Part shown: positions 42,021 through 51,522 of the stretch, piece by piece | Numbering within the stretch: position 1 is the stretch's first letter | Layout: each line of letters begins with the position of its first letter | Source of the DNA: Lachnospiraceae bacterium | Lineage (GTDB): Bacteria; Bacillota; Clostridia; Lachnospirales; Lachnospiraceae | Direction: 5' to 3' | Assembly: GCA_017453065.1 (NCBI GenBank) | Contig: JAFTKW010000013.1 | Coordinates: 1-64,000, forward strand | DNA: 64,000 bases | The notes under the pieces: generated by a model | Told to the model about the DNA's origin: nothing | The model's input: only the letters and a program-made list of their open reading frames with translations | The model's database searches: none | Translations under genes and position numbers: made by a program

Positions 42021-43061
42021 CTAAATACTCCAGTTATCCTTGCCGCTAAGTACAGCCTTACGGGTATATTTGGAGGCTTCTTCCTCAGTAAGCACATGAG
42101 AGAAGTCAGCGCGCTTAGTGGTGTCAGCGCCCTCACCTGTGCAGGCATATTCGCCGTAGTAGAAACTTTCGTGAGGTTTCTTCCAGTCCTGCCAGCCCAG
42201 TGGATGAATGTGCTTACCTATTTCACAGCGAAGGAACACGGTCTTGGCAAATTCACGCCATGGTCTTCCGAGATATACGGAAGCTTTGGGGCAGTCACTG
42301 ATGAGTTTGCAGCTTTCAAATACATATCCAAAAGGTTCGCCTTCTGGCGTAGAGGCTGCAGTAATATATCCATATATCACTTCCTCATCTGGGCTTTCTG
42401 GTGGCTTGCGGTCACCAGGTTTTTGAGAGAAAATAGTGCAGTTTTCAAAATAACAGATGGCACTTCCAAAGATAAAATCTACGTCCCCTCTTAGGAAGCA
42501 GTTTTTGTAATATTGTCTGCCCAGAATACGGGGTCTAAATTCACTAGGACCTGTAAAACCACCTGGTTTGGCAGCAGTAGGAGGTAGCGGTGCTGTGAAG
42601 AGCGTATCCTGACTGCCAAGGAAGATACAGTCCTCAAAAATGAGACGGTCTCCTTCCGCATACATAGCCAAAGCTTGTCCTACGGTATGGCCGAAACCGG
42701 CATTGTTCTGGAAAGTAATATTGCGAGCGGTAAAGTCGTGGGTGTCGATGCGCACAGAAGCAGTACGGAAGGTGCCACGTTTACTGCCATCTTCCATATC
42801 CTCATAGGCACCGAGATGGTAGGTCAAAATAGTATTTTCTGCTTTTTCGCCGATGAGTGTTACATGAGGACGATTGATGACTACCTGCTCCTCGTAGATA
42901 CCCGGAGCGATGTAGATATTCACAGGCTCTACATGGGAATCTTGAGCGGCGGGATAACTAGCTGGAGCAACTTCCTGCGCTGGTAGAGAATTAAGAGCCT
43001 GATTTAAACTGTCAAAATTAGGGTTTTCATGTGGATAGCCCACATAGAGATTGAAAGCCAT
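42021..43061 (-). CDS. Pectinesterase, carbohydrate esterase family 8, cytoplasmic
   Basis: Removes methyl esters from (oligo)galacturonate. The 346-residue beta-helix enzyme shows the family motifs: GQALAMYAEGD with catalytic Gln (about 126), the Asp in LGSQDTLF (about 148-155), the Asp in GDVDFIFG (about 193-200) and LGRPWREFA (about 264-272). There is no signal peptide, unlike most secreted CE8, so it should act on imported methylated oligomers together with the GH28 at 38575. AAAGAAAGG precedes the ATG on the minus strand. The HD-GYP gene lies 55 nt upstream on the same strand. Confidence 0.93.
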   Translation of the reverse strand: MAFNLYVGYPHENPNFDSLNQALNSLPAQEVAPASYPAAQDSHVEPVNIYIAPGIYEEQVVINRPHVTLIGEKAENTILTYHLGAYEDMEDGSKRGTFRTASVRIDTHDFTARNITFQNNAGFGHTVGQALAMYAEGDRLIFEDCIFLGSQDTLFTAPLPPTAAKPGGFTGPSEFRPRILGRQYYKNCFLRGDVDFIFGSAICYFENCTIFSQKPGDRKPPESPDEEVIYGYITAASTPEGEPFGYVFESCKLISDCPKASVYLGRPWREFAKTVFLRCEIGKHIHPLGWQDWKKPHESFYYGEYACTGEGADTTKRADFSHVLTEEEASKYTRKAVLSGKDNWSI

Positions 43062-43087
43062 AGGAAATTCCTTTCTTTACTATAATA

Positions 43088-43118
43088 AATGCATGGACTC
43101 ATTACAAATCCATGCATT
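43088..43118. terminator. Hairpin after the HD-GYP gene
   Basis: AATGCATGGA pairs perfectly with TCCATGCATT across 11 nt and includes the HD-GYP stop codon. No strong T run follows, so termination is uncertain. Confidence 0.45.
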
Positions 43119-44208
43119 AAATAAGACTAACTACTTCTAAACCTGGAAATTTGGACAAATCAATACAAGAGGTACCAATCTGCACAATAGGATGAGCCAG
43201 GTCATGCTTGTTGATAAACACAATGGTTCCTTTTTGGCCATTGCTAAGTAGGCAGGCATTGGAAACATAGGTATTTACAACTCTTTCTAGGAAGGTCATG
43301 ATCAAGTCTGGGTCATATTTCTGCAAACCTTCATGAGAGAAAACATCGATTACTTTGAAAGGACAAAGTGGACCGCGGTACACTCTGGCAGCAGTCATAG
43401 CATCGTATACATCTGCAATTGCTATCATCTTGGCATAGAAATTGATTTCTGGCCCCTTAATTTTAAGAGGATATCCGGAACCGTCACATCTTTCGTGATG
43501 CATGAGAGCAGCTTCGCATATATCATGGTCGATGTTTTGGTGAAGCAAAGTTTGATATCCCAAAACGGTATGTTTTTTGATGGTCTGGAATTCTGCTGGA
43601 GTCAGTTTGCCAGGTTTGTTGATCAACTCTTGTGGAAGATTCAATTTACCGATGTCATGGAGCAGGCCACAAGTGGAGGCAAGCTCTGTTTCGGCTTCGG
43701 AAAGATTCATCCAATGAGCCATAACGCGACAAATCAATGCTACATTAATAGAATGAGCAAAGGTAGAGTCATCGTTGTCTCGCATATTTTGTAAAAGGTC
43801 AAACATATTAGAGTCAAGAGGTGTTTCTGCCAACAGAGCAACTGTGCTCTGGTACAAGCTTTTGACATCTAAAGGAGTATTGCTGGTAACGGCTTTTCTG
43901 AGGTGATCCTTGTAGGCCTGGATACCAGTTTCGTAGTCTTTTTTAAACTGTTTGAATTCAGGAGTGGATCTGACACGCTCATAGTGAGTGGTGGGAATGT
44001 GTTCTGGTTCTGTAGGTGCTGGAGTAGCCGCTGTTTTCTTGGGTACACGAACAAGGACGTTAAAAACTCCATGAATAGAAAAAGTGGAGATGATAGCGTC
44101 CGTGAGTACTGTGCCCTTTGGTATGAGCAAACGGTTATTTAGATTGAATACATCCTCTGCTGTAATCAGGCCAGGGACCAATTGTGAGGTTAATAATCGC
44201 TTTGTCAT
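43117..44208 (-). CDS. HD-GYP domain protein, probable c-di-GMP phosphodiesterase
   Basis: A 363-residue cytoplasmic protein. Residues 1-60 form a beta-rich cap (LVPGLITAEDVFNLNNRLLIPKG), then a coiled stretch, then the HD-GYP domain with HSINVALIC, CGLLHDIGKL (HD pair), INKPGKLTPAEFQTIKKHT, MHHERCDGSGYPLKIKG (the GYP motif) and IAIADVYDAMTAARVYRG. All metal ligands expected of an active enzyme are visible. It degrades c-di-GMP or a related dinucleotide. No ribosome binding site precedes the ATG, and a consensus promoter would start transcription on the start codon, so the mRNA looks leaderless. Confidence 0.92.
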   Translation of the reverse strand: MTKRLLTSQLVPGLITAEDVFNLNNRLLIPKGTVLTDAIISTFSIHGVFNVLVRVPKKTAATPAPTEPEHIPTTHYERVRSTPEFKQFKKDYETGIQAYKDHLRKAVTSNTPLDVKSLYQSTVALLAETPLDSNMFDLLQNMRDNDDSTFAHSINVALICRVMAHWMNLSEAETELASTCGLLHDIGKLNLPQELINKPGKLTPAEFQTIKKHTVLGYQTLLHQNIDHDICEAALMHHERCDGSGYPLKIKGPEINFYAKMIAIADVYDAMTAARVYRGPLCPFKVIDVFSHEGLQKYDPDLIMTFLERVVNTYVSNACLLSNGQKGTIVFINKHDLAHPIVQIGTSCIDLSKFPGLEVVSLI

Positions 44209-44214
44209 GAGTTA

Positions 44215-44243
44215 ATTATAAATATTTCGACAAAATATGTCAA
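44215..44243 (-). promoter_or_regulatory. Perfect consensus promoter of a leaderless transcript
   Basis: On the minus strand TTGACA (44243-44238) and TATAAT (44220-44215) are separated by exactly 17 nt. Only six bases separate the -10 box from the ATG at 44208, so transcription should start at or within one base of the start codon. Confidence 0.85.
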
Positions 44244-44336
44244 TTTCAACATTTTTGGGGTTTAAGTGAGGTCTACTGTGTGATTATTCTTAACAGTTTA
44301 TTCATAAATTGTTTAGATGTAAGGGCCTGCTTTTGG

Positions 44337-44365
44337 TTGAATATGGGGGACAAATCTGTTACAAT
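44337..44365 (+). promoter_or_regulatory. Predicted promoter of secA
   Basis: TTGAAT and TACAAT separated by 17 nt, 44 nt upstream of the start codon; divergent from the HD-GYP promoter. Confidence 0.7.
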
Positions 44366-44409
44366 AAACCTTGTGCTTTTGCAAAAAAGCGAGAGAGGAA
44401 GTATTAGAA

Positions 44410-46977
44410 ATGAAATTAATTGACAAAGTGTTCGGAACACACAGCCAAAGAGAATTAAAAAGAATTATGCCTTTGGTAGATCAAATCGAGTCTTTGCGTC
44501 CAGAAATGCAGGCTCTTAGTGACGAACAGCTTAGAGGCAAAACAATAGAATTTAAGAATCGTCTTGCCAAAGGGGAAACATTGGATGATTTGTTACCAGA
44601 AGCGTACGCAGTCGTTCGTGAAGCAGCAAAGCGTGCACTTAACATGGAACATTATCGCGTGCAGTTGATTGGTGGTATTGTACTGCATCAGGGTCGTATC
44701 GCAGAGATGCGTACTGGTGAAGGTAAAACATTGGTATCTACTTTGCCAGCCTATTTGAATGCGTTGGAAGGCAAGGGCGTTCACATCGTAACCGTCAACG
44801 ACTATTTGGCACACCGTGACGCGGAGTGGATGGGCCAGGTTCATAGATTCCTGGGACTTTCTGTTGGCGTGGTACTCAATAGCATGACCTCAGACGAAAG
44901 ACGCGCCGCTTACGCTTGCGATATCACATATGTTACCAACAACGAACTTGGTTTTGACTACCTTAGAGACAACATGGTAGTTTATCGCAATCAGCTCGTT
45001 CTTCGTGATTTGCACTATGCAATCATCGACGAAGTGGACTCTGTGCTTATAGACGAAGCGAGAACCCCTCTGATTATTTCTGGTCAAAGTGGCAAGTCTA
45101 CTAAGCTTTATGAGGCTTGCGATATTTTGGCAAGACAGATGAAGCGCGGTGAAGATATGAAGGAATTGTCCAAGATGGATGCCATCATGGGCATTGAACA
45201 GCAGGAGACAGGAGACTTTATCGTAAATGAAAAAGATAAAGTAGTAAACCTGACTGCCGCTGGTGTAGAAAAAGTAGAGCGTTTCTTCTGTATTGAAAAC
45301 TATGCAGATGCAGAGAACTTGGAAATCCAGCACAACATTATCCTTGCCCTTCGTGCACACAATCTGATGTTCAGAGACAAGGACTATGTAGTCAAAGATG
45401 ATCAGGTAATGATCGTAGATGAATTTACAGGACGTATCATGCCAGGACGTCGTTACTCTGACGGTTTGCATCAGGCCATTGAAGCAAAGGAAAAAGTAAA
45501 GGTTAAGAGAGAAAGCAGAACTCTTGCAAGTATCACTTTCCAGAACTTCTTCAACTTGTTTGGCAAAAAGAGTGGTATGACTGGTACAGCTCTGACAGAG
45601 GAAAGAGAATTTAGAGATATTTATGGAATGGATGTTATTGAAATTCCTACCAATAGACCTGTGGCTCGTATCGACCATCAGGATGCTGTTTACAAGTCTC
45701 GTAAGGAAAAACTTCGTGCGATTTGTGATGCAGTAGAAGAAGCACATGCAAAGGGACAGCCTGTATTGGTTGGTACCATTACTATCGAAGCTTCCGAGGA
45801 ACTTTCTGATATGCTTCGCAGACGTGGCATTCAGCACAACGTATTGAATGCGAAGTTCCATGAGCAGGAAGCAGAAATCGTAGCAGAAGCTGGTATTCAC
45901 GGCAAAGTAACCATCGCTACCAATATGGCTGGTCGTGGTACAGATATTAAGCTTGATGAAGAAGCACTTGCAGCAGGTGGACTTAAGATTATCGGTACAG
46001 AGCGTCATGAATCTAGACGTATTGACAACCAGCTCCGTGGTCGTGCAGGTCGTCAGGGTGACGTGGGTGAATCCAAATTCTATTTGTCATTGGAAGATGA
46101 TTTGCTTAGACTCTTCGGATCTGAGCGTATGATCGCTGCATTCAATTCCATGGGTCTTCCAGAGGGACAGGAAATTGAACACAAGATGCTTTCCAATGCC
46201 ATCGAGTCTGCGCAGAAAAAGATTGAAAACAACCACTATGGTGTTCGTAAAAACTTGCTTGAGTTTGACAATGTCATGAGTGAGCAGAGAGAAATCATGT
46301 ATGCAGAGCGCCGCAGAGTACTTGACGGCGAAAGCATGAGAGACGTAGTTCTCAAGATGATTACTGATATGGTAGAGAAATGCGTAGATACCGTAATCGG
46401 AGATGATACAGAGTCTGATGATTGGGATTTGGCAGAACTTAACACCCTGCTTCTTCCAACAGTGCCACTTCAGGAAATCAAGCGTGGCCGCATCAAGACT
46501 TTAAAGAAAAATGCGCTAAAGCAGCAGCTCAAAGAAGAGGCTGTAAAGCTTTATGAGAGCAAGGAAGCAGAATTCCCAGAAGCAGAAATGATGCGTGAAA
46601 TCGAGCGCGTTATCATCCTTAAGGTAATTGACCGCAAGTGGATGAGCCACATCGACGATATGGATCAGCTTCGTCAGGGTATCGGTCTTCAAGCGTATGG
46701 TCAGAGAGATCCAGTTGTAGAATATCGTATGGCTGGTTATGATATGTTTGATGAACTCACTGAGAACATCAAAGAAGACACTGTAAAACTTCTGTTCCAT
46801 GTACAGGTACAGCAGAAGGTAGAACGTGAGCAGGTGGCGAAAGTAACTGGTACCAACAAGGACAACACCCTTGCAAAGGCTCCAGTAAAACGTTCTGCTG
46901 AGAAGGTTTATCCTAACAGCCCATGCCCATGTGGCAGCGGCAAGAAATACAAGCAGTGCTGTGGCAGAAATGTATAA
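44410..46977 (+). CDS. secA: Preprotein translocase ATPase SecA
   Basis: Motor ATPase that drives protein export through SecYEG. The 855 residues include Walker [12 protein letters not shown] (about 102-112), the [15 protein letters not shown] box (about 209-223), the preprotein cross-linking domain, NMAGRGTDI (about 511-519), RGRAGRQGD, the helical scaffold and a C-terminal zinc motif [14 protein letters not shown]. The start is 44410 with GAGAGAGG upstream; an in-frame ATG at 44371 sits next to the promoter's start point and adds residues absent from the family. It lies just before prfB, an arrangement common in Firmicutes. Confidence 0.98.
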   Translation: MKLIDKVFGTHSQRELKRIMPLVDQIESLRPEMQALSDEQLRGKTIEFKNRLAKGETLDDLLPEAYAVVREAAKRALNMEHYRVQLIGGIVLHQGRIAEMRTGEGKTLVSTLPAYLNALEGKGVHIVTVNDYLAHRDAEWMGQVHRFLGLSVGVVLNSMTSDERRAAYACDITYVTNNELGFDYLRDNMVVYRNQLVLRDLHYAIIDEVDSVLIDEARTPLIISGQSGKSTKLYEACDILARQMKRGEDMKELSKMDAIMGIEQQETGDFIVNEKDKVVNLTAAGVEKVERFFCIENYADAENLEIQHNIILALRAHNLMFRDKDYVVKDDQVMIVDEFTGRIMPGRRYSDGLHQAIEAKEKVKVKRESRTLASITFQNFFNLFGKKSGMTGTALTEEREFRDIYGMDVIEIPTNRPVARIDHQDAVYKSRKEKLRAICDAVEEAHAKGQPVLVGTITIEASEELSDMLRRRGIQHNVLNAKFHEQEAEIVAEAGIHGKVTIATNMAGRGTDIKLDEEALAAGGLKIIGTERHESRRIDNQLRGRAGRQGDVGESKFYLSLEDDLLRLFGSERMIAAFNSMGLPEGQEIEHKMLSNAIESAQKKIENNHYGVRKNLLEFDNVMSEQREIMYAERRRVLDGESMRDVVLKMITDMVEKCVDTVIGDDTESDDWDLAELNTLLLPTVPLQEIKRGRIKTLKKNALKQQLKEEAVKLYESKEAEFPEAEMMREIERVIILKVIDRKWMSHIDDMDQLRQGIGLQAYGQRDPVVEYRMAGYDMFDELTENIKEDTVKLLFHVQVQQKVEREQVAKVTGTNKDNTLAKAPVKRSAEKVYPNSPCPCGSGKKYKQCCGRNV

Positions 46978-47002
46978 ACTGCTTAGGAAAGATTAGAATT
47001 GT

Positions 47003-47031
47003 AAGGTGGCCTATGCGCCACCTTGCTTTTT
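47003..47031 (+). terminator. Intrinsic terminator after secA
   Basis: AAGGTGGC pairs with GCCACCTT across CTATGC, followed by a T-rich run. It lies about 50 nt before the prfB start, so some read-through is plausible. Confidence 0.75.
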
Positions 47032-47081
47032 CGATAGGGGAAGGAAGCCCTATAAGAATAAAAAGAAAGAAGGTGACGCAA

Positions 47082-48210
47082 GTGGTAGAACTTGACCAGA
47101 TGAAGGCCAAACTTTTGACCTACGAAACACCATTAGCGGAAGTGAGGGATTCACTTTGACCTTGCTGGAAAGAGCAAGCGTATTGAAGAGTTAGAGATGG
47201 AAATGGAGGCTCCAGGCTTTTGGGACCAGCCAGAACGTTCTAACAAACTGATGAAAGAACTTAAGAATCTTAAGGATGTAAGACAGACCTATCAGGATCT
47301 GGAAACTCAGTATGAGGATATCCTTACTTTGATTGAAATTGGCTACGAGGAGAATGATCCAGACTTGGTGGAGGAGATTTCTCAGGAACTTACCTCTTTT
47401 GAAACTGTGTTTGAAGAGATTCGTATTGGCACTCTTTTGAGCGGTGAGTATGACAAAAACAACGCCATCCTGAAACTGAATGCGGGTGCAGGTGGAACCG
47501 AGAGCTGTGACTGGTGTTCCATGCTTTATCGTATGTTCACCAGATGGGCAGAGCGCAAGGGATTCGATGTGGAAGTGCTCGACTACTTAGACGGCGACGA
47601 AGCAGGTATCAAATCCGTTACTTTCCAGGTAAATGGACTCAATGCCTACGGATACCTTAAGTCCGAAAAAGGAGTACATCGTTTGGTGCGCATTTCTCCT
47701 TTTAATGCACAGGGTAAGAGACAGACCTCCTTTGTGTCTATGGATGTAATGCCAGATATTGAAGAGGATTTGGATATCGAGATTGATGAAAAAGACTTGC
47801 GTATCGATACCTATCGAAGCAGCGGTGCAGGTGGACAGCATATCAACAAGACTTCTTCTGCTATTCGTATCACACACATTCCAACAGGAACCGTGGTACA
47901 GTGTCAGAATGAGCGTTCTCAGTTCCAGAACAAAGATAAGGCGATGCAGATGTTGAAGGCAAAACTGTTCCTTTTGAAGCAGGAAGCCAATGCAGAGAAA
48001 CTGTCTGATATCCGAGGCGAGATAAAAGATATCGCTTGGGGTAACCAGATTCGTTCTTATGTGCTTCAGCCATATACTATGGTCAAAGACCATCGTACAG
48101 GCGCAGAAAGTGGCAACACAGATGCGGTGCTTGACGGTGCACTTGACCACTTTATCAATGCCTATCTAAGATGGATTAATACAGGCCAGACAGAGGGCGA
48201 TTTAGAATAA
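47082..48210 (+). CDS. prfB: Peptide chain release factor 2 with programmed +1 frameshift
   Basis: RF2 releases nascent chains at UAA and UGA. The gene is in two frames. Frame 0 starts at GTG 47082 (AAGAAGG upstream) and runs 25 codons to an in-frame TGA at 47157. A +1 shift at CTT-T continues from GAC at 47158 to 48210, giving 375 residues. The second part holds the SPF stop-recognition tripeptide (RISPFNAQGKR) and the catalytic GGQ loop (SSGAGGQHINKTSSA). The shift site has the usual parts, so this is autoregulation, not a mutation. The GTG start rests on spacing and fit; an upstream GTG at 47073 is possible. Confidence 0.93.
47145..47160 (+). promoter_or_regulatory. prfB programmed frameshift site
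   Basis: AGGGA (47145-47149, internal Shine-Dalgarno-like), then the slippery CTT (47154-47156), the UGA stop (47157-47159) and C. This is the known RF2 recoding arrangement, with the spacer one base longer than in E. coli. Low RF2 slows termination here and favours the +1 shift. Confidence 0.93.
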
Positions 48211-48220
48211 AAAGAATTTA

Positions 48221-48257
48221 AGCGAAAAGGACCTTAAAAGAGTTCTTTTCGCTTTTT
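48221..48257 (+). terminator. Intrinsic terminator of prfB
   Basis: AGCGAAAAGGACC pairs with AGTTCTTTTCGCT (with G-U pairs) around a 7-nt loop, then a T run. Confidence 0.82.
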
Positions 48258-48315
48258 CTTTTACTATAGAAATGGTAAAATGTAAGAGTAGTTTTGTGGG
48301 AGAAAGGAAGACCAT

Positions 48316-48822
48316 ATGCAAGAAAAATTGACAGTGAATGGTATGGAGTATGCAATCGTAAAACTTCTTGGCAAAGGCAAGGGAGGGTACTCTTACCTGG
48401 CAGAAAAAGATGGGAAGAGATATGTGCTGAAACAGATTCACCATGAGCCATGTGAGTATTACACTTTTGGAGACAAGATTGCAGCGGAGAAAGGGGATTA
48501 CCAGAGACTTTTGGATGCAGGAATACGCATTCCTTTGATGCTGGATATAGATATTGCAAATGAGAGAATTATCAAAGAATACATAGATGGGCCAACCATT
48601 CAGGAGTTGGTAGAGGCTGGCCAGATGCAGGAGGATTATTTGTTGCAGGGCCGTGAAATGGCATGTAAGGCTATGGCGGCAGGATTAAACATTGACTACT
48701 ATCCAACCAACTTTGTGGTGCAGGATGATGTCATTTATTACATCGACTATGAGTGCAACGAATATATGGATGAGTGGAGTTTTGACAACTGGGGCGTAAA
48801 GTATTGGAGAAAAGAACAATGA
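48316..48822 (+). CDS. Protein-kinase-fold protein
   Basis: A 168-residue small kinase-like protein. GKGKGGYSYLAEKDGKRYVLKQ (about 19-40) gives a Gly-rich loop and the ATP-binding Lys. EYIDGPTIQELV matches the hinge, and GLNIDYYPTNFVVQDDVIYYIDYEC (about 128-152) supplies the Asp/Asn catalytic and metal-binding residues. It is shorter than full kinases and resembles RIO/lipopolysaccharide-kinase-like proteins of Firmicutes; the substrate is unknown. AGAAAGGAAG precedes the ATG. It overlaps the next gene by ATGA. Confidence 0.75.
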   Translation: MQEKLTVNGMEYAIVKLLGKGKGGYSYLAEKDGKRYVLKQIHHEPCEYYTFGDKIAAEKGDYQRLLDAGIRIPLMLDIDIANERIIKEYIDGPTIQELVEAGQMQEDYLLQGREMACKAMAAGLNIDYYPTNFVVQDDVIYYIDYECNEYMDEWSFDNWGVKYWRKEQ

Positions 48823-49631
48823 AAACATTGTATGTGTCAGATTTAGATGGAACGTTGCTTCGAAGCGATGTGACAATATCGGAGTATACCAAGCAGGTCA
48901 TCAATGAGATGACGGCGAAGGGCATGCTTTTTTCCTATGCTACAGCCAGGTCCAGGTATTCAGCCGGCAGATTGACTGAAGGGCTGGATGCCAAGATTCC
49001 CATCATTGTTTATAATGGGGCGGCAATCTTGCAGAATCATACCTATGAGGTGCTGGCACACAATGGTTTTAAAGCGCAGGACCACAAAGAGATTCTAAGT
49101 GCCCTTTTGGAAAAAGATGTTTATCCGATTGTATATGCTTATATCGACGGCAGGGAAAGAATGTCATTTCTTTATGAGAAGTGTAGCGATGCTATGAAGC
49201 GTTTTCTTGCAACTAGGCAGGGCGACGAGCGTGAGCGCGTGGTAAAGACAGAGGAAGAACTGTTTGCAGGAGATGTGTTTTACTTTACCTGTATCGATGA
49301 AGTGGACAAATTGAAGCCTTTGTATGAAAGGTTTCGAGAGAATTATCGTTGTTACTATCAGACAGACATTTATAGCAGTGATCAGTGGCTGGAGATTGTA
49401 CCCAAAGAGGTTTCCAAGGCAAATGCTATCCTGCAGCTTAAGGAAATGATGGGGATTGACCATGTGGTGGCTTTTGGCGATGCCATCAATGATAGAGAAA
49501 TGTTTCAAGTGGCGGACGAGGCCTACGCAGTAGCCAATGCGGTGGAGGAGTTAAAGGAGATTGCCACAGGCGTTATTGGAAGCAATGATGAAGATGGCGT
49601 GGCAAAGTGGCTGAGTGAGAGGGTGAAGTAG
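48819..49631 (+). CDS. Cof-type HAD phosphatase
   Basis: A 270-residue HAD hydrolase of the Cof/IIB type with a large C2 cap. Motif I is VSDLDGTLL (about 6-14), motif II the Thr in YATARSRYSAG (about 43), motif III a Lys near 195 and motif IV AFGDAINDREMF (about 213-224). Such enzymes dephosphorylate sugar phosphates or nucleotides. The ATG overlaps the preceding stop codon, and its own stop abuts the next gene, so the three are one unit. Confidence 0.88.
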   Translation: MKTLYVSDLDGTLLRSDVTISEYTKQVINEMTAKGMLFSYATARSRYSAGRLTEGLDAKIPIIVYNGAAILQNHTYEVLAHNGFKAQDHKEILSALLEKDVYPIVYAYIDGRERMSFLYEKCSDAMKRFLATRQGDERERVVKTEEELFAGDVFYFTCIDEVDKLKPLYERFRENYRCYYQTDIYSSDQWLEIVPKEVSKANAILQLKEMMGIDHVVAFGDAINDREMFQVADEAYAVANAVEELKEIATGVIGSNDEDGVAKWLSERVK

Positions 49632-50522
49632 ATGCACTATGTAACTGCAAAAGGGATTTTGTCTGCGAAAAATGGCATGAATCTTTATAGAGGCTGTAGT
49701 CACGGATGCATTTACTGCGATTCCAGGAGCAAGTGCTATCAGATGAATCATGTCTTTGAGGATATTGAAATCAAGGAAAATGCCATAGAACTTTTGGAGG
49801 GCGCATTGAAGCGCAAAAGACAGAAATGTATGATTGGGACAGGTTCTATGACAGATCCATACATTCCTTTGGAGTTGGAACTAAGGTTCGTTCGTAGGGC
49901 TTTGGAGTTAATCGACAAATATGGCTTTGGAGTAGCCTTGCAAACCAAGTCAGATAGGGTGCTCAGAGACCTTGATTTGTTGAAAAAGATTAACGACAAG
50001 ACTAAGTGCGTTGTGCAAATGACTTTAACCAATGTGGATGACAAATTGAGCCGTATATTAGAGCCCAATGTCTGCACTACTACCAGACGTTTTGAAGTGC
50101 TGAAAGAACTTCGTGATGTAGGGATTCCAACGGTAGTCTGGCTAGATCCGATACTACCTTTTATCAATGATACCAAGGAGAATGTTTCTGGGATTTTGGA
50201 CATGTGTATAGAAGCCAAGGTAAAAGGTATCATCTGCTTTGGCATAGGGATGACGCTTCGCGAGGGCAATCGAGAGTATTTTTACAAGAATTTGGATATT
50301 CATTTTCCGGGTGTAAAGGAGAAATACATTAAAGCATACGGAAATCAGTATGACATAGCAAGCCCTAACAATGAAAGTTTGATGCAAATGTTCCACCAAA
50401 GGTGTGAGGAGCATGGAATCATGCACGACAATGACCAGATATTTAAGTATTTGCACACATTTGAATCTAAGCAAGAGGCAGAGCAGCTGAGTTTGTTTGA
50501 TTTGATGGAAGTGAGGGGATAA
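49632..50522 (+). CDS. Radical SAM protein, spore-photoproduct-lyase-like family
   Basis: A 296-residue radical SAM enzyme. The cluster motif is CSHGCIYC (C-x3-C-x2-C, about 22-29), followed by GTGSMTDPYIPLE (about 73-85) and LQTKSDRVLRD (about 103-113), as in Rv2578c/SplB-related proteins. The reaction is unknown. It ends with QLSLFDLMEVR. Its ATG directly follows the HAD stop codon, and a Nudix gene starts 2 nt after its own stop. Confidence 0.85.
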   Translation: MHYVTAKGILSAKNGMNLYRGCSHGCIYCDSRSKCYQMNHVFEDIEIKENAIELLEGALKRKRQKCMIGTGSMTDPYIPLELELRFVRRALELIDKYGFGVALQTKSDRVLRDLDLLKKINDKTKCVVQMTLTNVDDKLSRILEPNVCTTTRRFEVLKELRDVGIPTVVWLDPILPFINDTKENVSGILDMCIEAKVKGIICFGIGMTLREGNREYFYKNLDIHFPGVKEKYIKAYGNQYDIASPNNESLMQMFHQRCEEHGIMHDNDQIFKYLHTFESKQEAEQLSLFDLMEVRG

Positions 50523-50523
50523 C

Positions 50524-51021
50524 ATGCAACAAGTAGCGAAAATGAGAAATATGACTGCCATTTATCTGAAATGTGATGATAAGTTGTTGCTGCTTTATAG
50601 ACAAGGTTCTGTAGTGGCAGATGAGATGTGGATTGGGGCAGCAGGTGGCCATTTTGAGCCGGAGGAATTAAATGATCCGAAGGCCTGTGTGCTGAGAGAA
50701 ATGAAAGAAGAATTGGGCTTATCAGAAGATAGCATCAAAAACCTTCAGCTTCGATATATTACTCTTCGAAATGTGAAGGGAGAAGTGAGACAAAACTTTT
50801 ATTTCTTTGCAGATTTAGAGGACGGAGAGCAGAAGGAACTGACATCCAATGAGGGCGTTCTGAAGTGGTTTACCTTGCAAGAACTTCAAGGGCTTAACAT
50901 GCCTTTTTCTGCAAGGTATATGATGGACCACTATGTAGAGAAAGGGCAGTTTGACGACAGTCTCTATGGTGGCATTTCCGATGGCAACAAAGTAGTGTTT
51001 ACAAAGATGCAGGAAGGGTAA
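50524..51021 (+). CDS. Nudix hydrolase (8-oxo-dGTP diphosphatase-like)
   Basis: A 165-residue Nudix protein with the complete box GGHFEPEELNDPKACVLREM followed by KEELGL (about residues 39-64), somewhat expanded after the first Gly pair. Such proteins hydrolyse nucleoside diphosphates linked to another moiety, often oxidised nucleotides. It is translationally coupled to the radical SAM gene (1-nt gap). Confidence 0.88.
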   Translation: MQQVAKMRNMTAIYLKCDDKLLLLYRQGSVVADEMWIGAAGGHFEPEELNDPKACVLREMKEELGLSEDSIKNLQLRYITLRNVKGEVRQNFYFFADLEDGEQKELTSNEGVLKWFTLQELQGLNMPFSARYMMDHYVEKGQFDDSLYGGISDGNKVVFTKMQEG

Positions 51022-51084
51022 TCAACGCAAGAACAGTGTGCAAAATTGCCAAGCAAAAGGCACATGAAAGGGAGAAGGATTGGA

Positions 51085-51519
51085 ATGATCGAGAGAGCAA
51101 CAAAAGCAGACGCTCTCACTTTGGCAAAACTGGCCATAAAGATGTGGGAAGATAATAGCGTCCAAGGTTTGACGGCGGATTTTGAGGATTTAATGGAAAG
51201 TGACAGGGCAGCATGCTTTATCAAATATGTCGGAGATAGGCCAGTTGGATTTGCTCAGTGTCAGCTTCGAACAGACTATGTGGAGGGCACGGAAACTTCC
51301 CCTGTGGGTTATTTGGAAGGTATCTTTGTAGAGGAGGCCTACCAGCACCAAGGCATTGCAACAAGACTTTTGCAGGAGTGCCAGAAGTGGGCCAAGGAAA
51401 TGGGCTGTAGTGAGTTTGCCAGTGACTGTGAATTGGACAACACAGATAGCCTTAAATTCCATCTGGCACTTGGATTTGAAGAAGCTGGTAGGATTATTTG
51501 TTTTAGGAAGGATATATAA
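51085..51519 (+). CDS. Aminoglycoside 6'-N-acetyltransferase-like GNAT
   Basis: A 144-residue GNAT acetyltransferase whose length and motifs fit the AAC(6')-I type: GFAQCQLRTDYVEGTETSPVGYLEGIFV (split here as about 53-80), the acetyl-CoA loop QHQGIATRLL (about 86-95), EFASDCELDN and the C-terminal GFEEAGRIICFRK. The natural role of chromosomal members is often not resistance, so activity on drugs is not assured. The start at 51085 has GAGAAGGA upstream; an in-frame ATG at 51046 lacks one. Confidence 0.82.
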   Translation: MIERATKADALTLAKLAIKMWEDNSVQGLTADFEDLMESDRAACFIKYVGDRPVGFAQCQLRTDYVEGTETSPVGYLEGIFVEEAYQHQGIATRLLQECQKWAKEMGCSEFASDCELDNTDSLKFHLALGFEEAGRIICFRKDI

Positions 51520-51522
51520 TAC

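Noticed and set aside
46923-47081. Upstream extension of the prfB frame-0 reading frame into secA
   Set aside because: It translates the secA zinc-motif region and the terminator in another frame. The GTG at 47082 has a spaced ribosome binding site and gives a normal RF2 N-terminus.
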